Positions 52,285 to 59,519 of a DNA stretch of 64,000 bases are shown here, one piece after another. Position 1 is the first letter of the stretch. Each line of letters opens with the position of its first letter. The notes under the pieces were generated by a model. That model ran no database searches, was not told where the DNA came from, and saw only the letters and a list, made by a program, of their open reading frames with translations. The translations under genes were made by a program, and so were the position numbers. The DNA lies in assembly GCF_000173075.1 (NCBI RefSeq), contig NZ_ABVL01000025.1:27876-91875 (forward strand). Reading direction: 5' to 3'. The DNA comes from Chthoniobacter flavus Ellin428 (GTDB lineage: Bacteria; Verrucomicrobiota; Verrucomicrobiia; Chthoniobacterales; Chthoniobacteraceae).

Positions 52285-54651
52285 TTACTTCGCTCCGTCC
52301 TTTTTGGCTTCCTCTTTCTTCGTCTCCGTGGCGCGTTTGGCGATCGCCTCTTCCAGGATCGGCACCATCTCCTTGCGGAACTTCTCCGCCATGGAAAGCG
52401 GCGTTTCCCGATAGATGTCCACCATGTCGGGCTGGGCGCCGCGCTCCAGCAGCAGCTTCAGAATTTCCGGCTGATTGTAATAGACCGTCCAGTAAACGTT
52501 CCCGCGATTTTCCGCCACGGGCGGCGGCTGCGGGTCCACTCCGAGCCGCAACAACACCCGGGCCATTGCCACGCGCCCATTTTGGATGCAGGAAAAAACA
52601 TCGGCATCTTTCGGATTCGCCCCGGCTTCGATCAATGCATTGAAGATTTCCTCGTTGCCGGTCTCGACGGCGATATTCAAGCCACTGTTGCCCTTGCTCA
52701 CGTCGACTCCCTTGGCGATGAGCAGCCTCACCGTATCCGCACGATTTGCCCGCACGATCGCCGGCCACAACGATTCTCCGAGTTTGGTCGCGCTCTGTTG
52801 CGGATCCGCTCCCTGCGCCAGCAGCCAGGCAAAGTTGTCGCCATACCCGAGGATTGCCGAGATCAGCAGCGGCGTGTAGCCCAAGCTTTCCTTCACATTG
52901 AGAGAGGCGCCCGCCGACACGGCTTCCTGCATCTTTTTCAAATCACCGCTCGCCGCCGCGCGGAGCAGCGCCTGATCGGCCTCGCTCTTCACACCGGGAA
53001 ATTTGCCTCCGTACTCCAGCAGTTTGCGGACGGCGGTCCGATGATCCGCTCGCTCCTCGTCGCCGGGATGGGAAAAAGAGCCCAACGCCTGCTCGAGCGC
53101 CGTCAATTCGGTCGGCGGGGTCATGTCCGGGATCGGATAGCTGCCATTCGGATCGCAGCCTTGTTTCAAGAAGGTTTCCAGGACATCGACCGGAAAGCGG
53201 CCGCGGCACGAATCGAAGAGATAAAAGATCGCTGGGTAGCCCACCGAGTCCTTCACCTGCAGATCGGGATGATGCCGCAAAAGCGCTCGGGCCGCGGGGT
53301 AGTGATTAAAACCAAGCAACGCCATCAGCGGCGTCACATTGCCTGCCTTGCTACTCGGGTCAAAGCCGGCGGAAACCAGAAGATCGATGATGCCTTCTTC
53401 ACCTTGTTCGTAATCCCGCAACTGCGACATCGTCAGCACCCGGCCGGGAAAGCCCATCCTCCCTGCTTGGTGAGGTGTAAAGGCGAAAGCGCCTTCGAAC
53501 AAGGTCAGGCCTCGGGCGTCCTTCGCTATGGGAATGTCTGCCCCGTTCGCCAGCATCAGGGCCAGCGCCCCGGGGCAATGTAAACCTCCGACAACGTCCC
53601 AGATGGCTGTGTGCCCATCATCGGTCGGGGCTTCGAGATCCGCACCGCGCTGGATGAGGAATTGACAGATATCGTCCCGGCCTGATTGAGCAGCGCAACG
53701 CAAGGGCGTAAGGCCATTTTGACCCCGCAAGTTGATGTTCGCCCCGTGGTCGAACAGCAACTGCACCATCTCCAGGTGCCCCTCGATCACTGCGCTCAGG
53801 AAATAGGTATCCGGCGGCAACTTCAGACCCTTGTCCGCAAAATGCCTGGCGATCGCCACGTGCCCTCCGGCCAGGGCGAGACAGATCGCGTTCAAGCTAT
53901 CGTATGGCGGCTTCACCCCCAGGTCTTCGAGATGCGACAGTAGCGCAAGACGGCCACCACCTGCCGACCGATCGTAAAAACTCTCCAGGTGCCTGGCGGA
54001 TTTTGCCGCATCCTCTCCACGGGCTTTCGCCCATAGCCAATCGAAAGTCTCCACCTGGCCGGCACTCACTGCATAGTCGAGCGCCGCCGCGCTGGCCCTG
54101 GCATCCATGGGTTCCTGCGCATCGCGCTTTTTCAAATCGTCGACGAACCCCAGGGCGGCGTCATACCAAACTGGATCGCAGGCCGCGCCCGCGGCGATCA
54201 GCAGATCGACGATCTCTTTATTTCCCATCCTCAAAGCATAGTTGACCGTCGCCTCGCGGTCATGAGCGCCTCCGCCCGGTTTCGCGCCATTCGCCAAAAG
54301 CAACCGGATCATCCGCGGATCCCGCGTGAGGTCGGCAGCATCGTGCAGGATATCGCCGGTCTTCGAGTGAATATCCGGCAGCGCAGGCTTCATCCCATGG
54401 CGCAAAAAAGCCTCCACCAGCACGAGGTTGTCGTCGATGACCGCATTGCGAAACGCATCCCGATACCACTGCACTTCGTAGGTGGCGCCTTGGGCGAGGT
54501 TTCGGTTTCCAAAAGGATCTTCATTGGCCTCCTGCCCGGAGTCGGCCGCGAAGCTATCGATCTGCCAGAGGCAAACCAGCCCCAACCAAAGGAGTATTCC
54601 TCCCCTCTGCTTCGCCCGTTCGCGCATCCAGTTGAGCAGGGAAATTTTCAT
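52285..54651 (-). CDS. exported ankyrin-repeat protein
   Basis: A 788-residue protein made almost wholly of ankyrin repeats. After a signal peptide within the first 36 residues (GGILLWLGLVCLWQIDSFA), units such as GHLEMVQLLFDHGANINLRG, NGLTPLRCAAQSGRDDICQF and the C-terminal PEILKLLLERGAQPDMVD recur, with some unusually long gaps between repeats. A Lys-rich tail (KKEEAKKDGAK) closes it. Ankyrin repeats mediate protein binding; an exported one may act in the periplasm or outside the cell. The ATG at 54651 starts the signal peptide, while the frame remains open upstream across the neighbouring gene. Confidence 0.88.
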   Translation of the reverse strand: MKISLLNWMRERAKQRGGILLWLGLVCLWQIDSFAADSGQEANEDPFGNRNLAQGATYEVQWYRDAFRNAVIDDNLVLVEAFLRHGMKPALPDIHSKTGDILHDAADLTRDPRMIRLLLANGAKPGGGAHDREATVNYALRMGNKEIVDLLIAAGAACDPVWYDAALGFVDDLKKRDAQEPMDARASAAALDYAVSAGQVETFDWLWAKARGEDAAKSARHLESFYDRSAGGGRLALLSHLEDLGVKPPYDSLNAICLALAGGHVAIARHFADKGLKLPPDTYFLSAVIEGHLEMVQLLFDHGANINLRGQNGLTPLRCAAQSGRDDICQFLIQRGADLEAPTDDGHTAIWDVVGGLHCPGALALMLANGADIPIAKDARGLTLFEGAFAFTPHQAGRMGFPGRVLTMSQLRDYEQGEEGIIDLLVSAGFDPSSKAGNVTPLMALLGFNHYPAARALLRHHPDLQVKDSVGYPAIFYLFDSCRGRFPVDVLETFLKQGCDPNGSYPIPDMTPPTELTALEQALGSFSHPGDEERADHRTAVRKLLEYGGKFPGVKSEADQALLRAAASGDLKKMQEAVSAGASLNVKESLGYTPLLISAILGYGDNFAWLLAQGADPQQSATKLGESLWPAIVRANRADTVRLLIAKGVDVSKGNSGLNIAVETGNEEIFNALIEAGANPKDADVFSCIQNGRVAMARVLLRLGVDPQPPPVAENRGNVYWTVYYNQPEILKLLLERGAQPDMVDIYRETPLSMAEKFRKEMVPILEEAIAKRATETKKEEAKKDGAK

Positions 54652-54706
54652 GGCTCGGTCCGCCGGAGATGAAACGCCCGGGGGCAGGCGTTTGACGAGC
54701 AAAAGC

Positions 54707-55300
54707 TCAACGCGGCTTTTCGTCTTCCTTCTTCGCCACGCGCGCCAGGCGGCGGTCGGGGATGAACCACATCGCCGCCACGAGCACATAGAGGGCATCG
54801 GCCAGCCATTCATTGACGAAGGAAAACCCAATCGCCACGAGATAGAACACGGGAGAGATTTTGCCTTTCCAATCCGGTCCCAGCGCTTCGCCGATCTTCG
54901 AATCGCTCCCGTGCTCCGAGATAATCGCGCATTGCAGGAACCGATAGGCCATCGAGGAGCAAAACAAGACGACGCCATAGAGAGCGGTCGGCATCGCCTC
55001 GAAATGATTCTCACCCATCCAGCCCGTCACAAAAGGAATGAGCGACATCCAGAAAAGCAGGTGGAGATTCGCCCACAGGATGGTCGCATTCACCCGCTCC
55101 GCAGCCTGGAAAAGATGGTGATGATTGTTCCAGTAGATGCCGACATAGACGAAGCTCAGCGCGTAGTTCAGAAAGATCGGCAACAGCGGCTGCAACGCCG
55201 CCAGGTTCGCGCCATGTGGCACCTTCAATTCCAGCACCATGATGGTGATGATGATGGCGATGACGCCATCGCTGAATGCTTCGAGTCGGCCTTTCTCCAT
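54707..55300 (-). CDS. TMEM175/DUF1211-family channel protein
   Basis: A 197-residue integral membrane protein. The first transmembrane helix contains the family signature RLEAFSDGVIAIIITIM (the FSD motif), and about six hydrophobic segments follow, as in bacterial TMEM175 homologues, which form potassium-permeable tetramers. It starts with MEKGRLEAF, the usual family N-terminus. The gene precedes the ankyrin gene by 55 bp on the same strand, and is divergent from glnS across a gap holding a CCTATT hairpin. Confidence 0.87.
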   Translation of the reverse strand: MEKGRLEAFSDGVIAIIITIMVLELKVPHGANLAALQPLLPIFLNYALSFVYVGIYWNNHHHLFQAAERVNATILWANLHLLFWMSLIPFVTGWMGENHFEAMPTALYGVVLFCSSMAYRFLQCAIISEHGSDSKIGEALGPDWKGKISPVFYLVAIGFSFVNEWLADALYVLVAAMWFIPDRRLARVAKKEDEKPR

Positions 55301-55351
55301 GGGCGTTTTGTAAGCTGCGGCGGCAAGGCTGCCAATCTTCGTTCCGTGCAG

Positions 55352-55427
55352 GAGAGGAATAGGAAAGATAGGAAGAATAGGAGCTATAGGATCCTATTCT
55401 TCCTATTCCTCCCATATCTCCTATCCG
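55352..55427. repeat. CCTATT-type inverted-repeat element (copy 2)
   Basis: A purine arm (GAGAGGAATAGGAAAGATAG onward, to 55391) runs directly into its complement (CCTATTCTTCCTATTCCTCC onward). This is the same unit and near-loopless architecture as 35239-35344 and the mutL linker run, but here between divergent genes. Confidence 0.8.
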
Positions 55428-55477
55428 CCGACTTCGCTTCAGGTGCAGACCGCCGCTCCGGAAGCTTCCTCAAAGTT

Positions 55478-55496
55478 CGATGTCGACTCAGCCTAG
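55478..55496. mobile_element. solo terminal repeat of the CTAGGCTGAA MITE family
   Basis: ATGTCGACTCAGCCTAG here resembles the right end ATGTCGGTTCAGCCTAG of the element at 59231-59519. No matching left end was found nearby, so it may be a remnant. It lies 43 bp upstream of glnS. Confidence 0.4.
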
Positions 55497-55538
55497 ACTT
55501 TCTCCCTTTTCTCACCGTAATTACTGATCCTCTTATCC

Positions 55539-57296
55539 ATGAGTACCGAAACACCCGAGACACCAAAACCTTCCGATTTCATCCGCGACATCGTTGCCGC
55601 GGACGTCCAGAGCGGCAAGGTGCAGCGGGTGATCACGCGCTTTCCGCCCGAGCCGAATGGCTACCTGCACCTCGGCCATGCCAAATCCATCTGCCTGAAC
55701 TTCGGCATCGCCCGGGAATTCGACGGCGTATGCAACCTGCGCATGGACGACACGAATCCCGCGAAGGAGGAAGTCGAATACGTCGAGAGCATCATCGAAG
55801 ACGTGAAGTGGCTCATCGGCGGCTGGGCGGATCACGTCCTGCGCTTCAAGCACGCGGGCGACACCTCCGGCAAACCGGCCTCGGAAGGCGACGCGAATAC
55901 CGAGCCCTTCTATGCCTCGGACTATTTTCAGCAGCTGCACGACTACGCCGTCGCGCTCATCAAGGCCGGCAAAGCCTTTGTCTGTGACCTCACGCCCGAA
56001 CAGACTGACGCCTATCGCGGCGCCCCGGGCGAACCCGGAAAGCCCTCCCCGTGGCGCGACCGCAGCGTCGAGGAAAACCTCGATCTCTTCGCGCGCATGA
56101 AGGCCGGCGAATTCCCCGACGGCGCCCGCACCCTGCGGGCGAAGATCGACATGGCGCATCCGAACGTCTGGATGCGCGATCCGCTGCTCTATCGCATCCG
56201 GCACGCCGCGCATCATCACACCGGCGACGCGTGGTGCATCTACCCGCTCTACGATTACGCGCACTGCCTGAGCGATTCCATCGAAGGCGTCACGCACTCG
56301 GTCTGCACGCTGGAGTTCGAGGTACATCGCCCGCTCTACGACTGGATCGTCGACAATCTGCCGGTGCCGCAGCCGCGGCCGCATCAGTATGAGTTTGCCA
56401 AGCTCATGCCCACCCACGTGGTCATCTCCAAGCGCAAGCTGCTCGCCTTCGTCAATGAAGGCATTGTCAGCGGCTGGGACGATCCGCGCATGCCCACCCT
56501 CAGCGGGCTGCGCCGCCGGGGTATTCCGCCCGAGGCGGTCCGCGCTTTCGCCATCGGCGTGGGGGTCACGAAATTCATCAGCAGCACGGATTACGCGGTC
56601 TTTGAACACGCCATCCGCACCAACCTGAACGACCGCGCCCTGCGCCGGCTCGCCGTCCTCAATCCCATCAAGGTGGTCATCACCAACTATCCCGAAGGCC
56701 AGACCGAGGAGCTCGCCGCGACGAACAACCCGACGCAGCCGGAAAGTGGCACGCGTCCCATCCCCTTCTCGCGCGAGCTCTGGATCGAGCAGGACGACTT
56801 TGCCGAGGTGCCTCCGCCGAAATTTTTCCGCCTGAAACCGGGCGGCGAAGTGCGGCTGAAGTACGCCTACATCATCAAGTGCGATGAGGTGGTCAAAGAC
56901 GCGGCCGGCAAGATCGTCGAGCTGCGCTGCACCGCGGATCTCGATTCCAAGACCGGCGGCCCGACGAGCAATCGCAAGGTCAAGGGCACGATCCATTGGG
57001 TGAGTGCCGCGCACGCCATCGACGCCGAAGTGCGCCTCTACGACCGGCTCTTTCACGACGCCGAACCGGAAGCCGACGGTCGCGATTGGCGCAGCGCGGT
57101 CAATCCGCATTCGCTCCAGGTGATCACCGCCAAGCTGGAGCCCAGCCTGAAAGACGCCACCCTCGCCGAACGCTATCAGTTCGAGCGCATGGCCTACTTC
57201 GCGCTCGATTCCAAGGACAGCGCGCCCGGCAAGCCTGTCTTCAATCGCATCATCACGCTCAAGGATACCTGGGCGAAAGAAACGCAGAAGGGGTAG
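55539..57296 (+). CDS. glnS: glutaminyl-tRNA synthetase
   Basis: Charges tRNA-Gln directly with glutamine in the cytosol. The HIGH-type motif is PPEPNGYLHLGHAKS near residue 35, and the KMSKS-type motif is VISKRKL near residue 295. The catalytic core keeps LRMDDTNPAKE, and the C-terminal anticodon-binding beta-barrels end in LKDTWAKE. The length of 585 is a little above the usual bacterial 550-560. It is monocistronic in appearance, with a convergent neighbour 2 bp downstream. Confidence 0.96.
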   Translation: MSTETPETPKPSDFIRDIVAADVQSGKVQRVITRFPPEPNGYLHLGHAKSICLNFGIAREFDGVCNLRMDDTNPAKEEVEYVESIIEDVKWLIGGWADHVLRFKHAGDTSGKPASEGDANTEPFYASDYFQQLHDYAVALIKAGKAFVCDLTPEQTDAYRGAPGEPGKPSPWRDRSVEENLDLFARMKAGEFPDGARTLRAKIDMAHPNVWMRDPLLYRIRHAAHHHTGDAWCIYPLYDYAHCLSDSIEGVTHSVCTLEFEVHRPLYDWIVDNLPVPQPRPHQYEFAKLMPTHVVISKRKLLAFVNEGIVSGWDDPRMPTLSGLRRRGIPPEAVRAFAIGVGVTKFISSTDYAVFEHAIRTNLNDRALRRLAVLNPIKVVITNYPEGQTEELAATNNPTQPESGTRPIPFSRELWIEQDDFAEVPPPKFFRLKPGGEVRLKYAYIIKCDEVVKDAAGKIVELRCTADLDSKTGGPTSNRKVKGTIHWVSAAHAIDAEVRLYDRLFHDAEPEADGRDWRSAVNPHSLQVITAKLEPSLKDATLAERYQFERMAYFALDSKDSAPGKPVFNRIITLKDTWAKETQKG

Positions 57297-57298
57297 GC

Positions 57299-57905
57299 TT
57301 ATTTTTTCGCGTCGTATCTCCGTGTGATCTGCTTGCCCGTCAGCCTGCCATTCGCCACTTTTTCTCCCTCGAGCGTCACGGAGTAGACGGCCGGCGGAAA
57401 AGCTCGCCCGTCCGTGTGAATCGAGGTGAGCCGGATGCGGACGTTTCCGTCGGAAGGGCCGAGATTCATTTGCGCTTCCACGTCATGAGGGCCATCGACG
57501 GAGACTTCCACCTTCGGCTGTCCGATATCCGAACTGACTTCCTTCAGGTCATTGAGGTTAATGACGAAATGATTCGCATCGGCTCCACTGGTTTGGAGTT
57601 CCAGGTGCTTGCGGATTTCGATTTTGATCAGCGGATTGACCGGTTTGTAAGCCTTGCCGTCCATAAGCCAGTAGAAGTCGAGAATCGGCCGTTTCGGATC
57701 GTGAGGATCGGGCGCGAAATGTCCGTCGGCATCGACCTTGGTGTAGACGACCATCAAATTCTCCGGGTGGACATTCTTCTTCACGACCAGAATCGGTTCG
57801 TGCGCGCCAATTTCCGGGATGTCGGTCACTTCCTCCGCCGGGAGCCGCAGGACAAACGCGGTGAAGAAAAGCAATGCGATCTTGAAAAACAGGAAAGCGA
57901 TTCAT
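57299..57905 (-). CDS. exported DUF4833-like protein, probable 5' frameshift
   Basis: About 200 residues of an exported protein. The core (VVKKNVHPENLMVVYTK, RPILDFYWLMDGKAYKPVNP) resembles the DUF4833 family, whose function is unknown. The clean reading frame offers only a TTG start at 57874 (LLFFTAFVLRLPAEE). If one C of the CC pair at 57892-57893 (minus strand) is removed, an ATG at 57905 joins in frame and gives a normal signal peptide starting MNRFLFFKIALLFF. I therefore extend the gene to 57905 and suspect a +1 error or mutation. The 3' end is 2 bp from the glnS stop. Confidence 0.6.
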
Positions 57906-58273
57906 GTGACGGCAACTGGAACTACAACAGTTCGAATCTGCCCGCCACCATGGCCGGTCACCGTGCCTCGGTGGCTTCCCTGATACGGTGGGCGAACTTC
58001 CGCCGGGGGCGGCGACAGAGCGCCTGATCTTTACACAGAGTCTCCGCAATAGAGAGACGCCGCTCCGAATGGCACTGGAAGCGACGACTTCCCAGTCGCC
58101 GACCGGCCCATCGCGCGAAGCGCCACTTTTTCGGAGGTCACCGCTGCGCGGTGAAGGGTTTTTTCTAGGAAGTCGCCCCTCCCAGTGCCCTCGTGACTCA
58201 TCGTCCCTTCCGGGAAAAGATGTGTAAGATCAGCCAGAACGCCGCATCTCCAGCGCTTGCGCCTTGGCAATAC
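57906..58273. other. intergenic region
   Basis: A 368-bp stretch between the DUF4833-like gene and the end of the superinfection-domain gene. It contains the inverted repeat at 58070-58190 and nothing else that I could recognise as a gene or RNA. Confidence 0.5.
58070..58190. repeat. GGCACTGGAAGCGACGACTTCC inverted repeat, arms at both ends
   Basis: The left arm (58070-58092) and right arm GGAAGTCGCCCCTCCCAGTG (58168-58190) are imperfect reverse complements. Inside are CGCGAAGCGCCAC and GTCACCGCTGCGCGGTGAAG, themselves partly palindromic. It belongs to the same general class of dispersed palindromes, but no second copy is in the window. Confidence 0.55.
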
Positions 58274-59173
58274 CTATTCCAAGTAGCGCCCGCCATTCTC
58301 GATGTAACGGCCACCTTGCTCCTCGATATAACGGCCGCCCTGATCCAGGCGCCGCACGCCGCCTTGCGGCAATTGCGGGCCACCCTGCGCCTGGTATGGC
58401 TGCGGAGGTGTGGTCGGTTGCGGCGGCGCGTTCAGCCGCTCGCGAGCCAGACGTTCCATCGCAGAATCCTCGGTGCATGCCCAGACGAGCGCGCAGACCC
58501 AGCCAATCAGGGTCCAGCCGAGAAAGAGATTGAAGGCAAAAATGGCGACGGCGTTCCCCTTGTGCCGGCCGATGATCGTCGGGAGGAAATAGACGAACAA
58601 CGCGAGCAGCGCGCCGAGGGCCATGAGGCCCAGGCCGAACATCGTAATCCGGTGCTTGGCCATGGCCCGCTTCACTGCCTCTTTCAGCGCCAGCGCCTTT
58701 TTCTCGTCATCCTGCCGCTGCCGGACCCGCTCCTCGCGCTGGTGAACTTCGGCTTCCCGGGCCCGCTGCGCCTCGGCCTGTGCAGCGGCTTGCGCGGCGG
58801 CAATCTGACGTTGGCGCCGATCCTCTTCCGCTCTGGCCTCGGCCACATGCCGGGCATCTGCGGCCTGCTTCCGGGCCTCCATTACCTTGGCCGGATCAAA
58901 ATATTGCTTCTGCAATGCCGGTGGCAGGTCTTCGTAGAGAATCTGCGCCGCGCCATCGGCATAAATGATTCGGATCGCACCCGGCTCGACCTCGGTGATC
59001 GTGCAGTTTTTGTACAAGTGCCCATCCGCGGTGACGATATCGAGCGCCCAACCGACACCGGTAACGAGTTGCCACCCCAGCAACATCACCGCCGCCAGCC
59101 GGAGCCAGCGCCACGCCGCACGGAGCGACAAAGCACCCACACCACTCCCGGGATAAACATCAGCGGCTTGCAT
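58274..59173 (-). CDS. membrane protein with superinfection-immunity-like domain
   Basis: A 299-residue protein. A hydrophobic N-terminal segment (residues 22-43) is followed by a small domain DIVTADGHLYKNCTITEV and IRIIYADGAAQILYEDLP, then a charged Ala/Glu/Arg coiled coil of about 70 residues (about 95-165). A two-helix region follows (YFLPTIIGRHKGNAVAIF, LGWTLIGWVCALVWAC) that resembles the Imm_superinfect family of phage T4 Imm-like proteins. The C-terminal tail is Pro/Gln-rich and ends in three copies of GGRYIE/GGRYLE. The domain alone does not prove an anti-phage role; in many genomes it is a generic small membrane domain. Confidence 0.75.
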   Translation of the reverse strand: MQAADVYPGSGVGALSLRAAWRWLRLAAVMLLGWQLVTGVGWALDIVTADGHLYKNCTITEVEPGAIRIIYADGAAQILYEDLPPALQKQYFDPAKVMEARKQAADARHVAEARAEEDRRQRQIAAAQAAAQAEAQRAREAEVHQREERVRQRQDDEKKALALKEAVKRAMAKHRITMFGLGLMALGALLALFVYFLPTIIGRHKGNAVAIFAFNLFLGWTLIGWVCALVWACTEDSAMERLARERLNAPPQPTTPPQPYQAQGGPQLPQGGVRRLDQGGRYIEEQGGRYIENGGRYLE

Positions 59174-59230
59174 CTTTGTGGAAAGTATTTCGCTCTACCC
59201 CAGCTTCAAAGAGAAATCCAGTCAATCCAG

Positions 59231-59519
59231 CTAGGCTGAATCGACATTCACCGGAAACATGCGTTGACGATTCTTCTCATCGCGGAGCGATCCCTGCCTG
59301 TAGCCGTGGACTTTAGTCCACGGAAAGGAGTTTGTAGTGGCCCGTCGCGGAGCGACGTTTGCGGCAACGACTGAACAGAAAAAGGGCAGACGTCGCTCCG
59401 CGACGAGGCCTCTGAGGAAAGGTTTCCGTGGATTAAAGTCCACGGCTACAGACAAATATCGCTCCGCGATTAAAAAGACCGCTGGCGTCACACCTCTACC
59501 GAATGTCGGTTCAGCCTAG
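59231..59519. mobile_element. 289-bp MITE-like element with 19-bp terminal repeats (family CTAGGCTGAA)
   Basis: Ends CTAGGCTGAATCGACATTC (59231-59249) and GAATGTCGGTTCAGCCTAG (59501-59519) are inverted with one mismatch. Further nested inverted pairs lie inside: ATCGCGGAGCGAT with ATCGCTCCGCGAT; TGTAGCCGTGGACTTTAGTC with its complement (59299-59324, 59425-59450); and CGTCGCGGAGCGACG with CGTCGCTCCGCGACG. There is no coding capacity. The stop codon of the downstream minus-strand gene (59516-59518) lies inside the right end. Confidence 0.75.

Noticed and set aside
54652..55014. N-terminal extension of the ankyrin gene
   Set aside because: It overlaps the TMEM175-like gene in another frame and reads as Arg/Ser-rich noise; the signal peptide starts at 54651.
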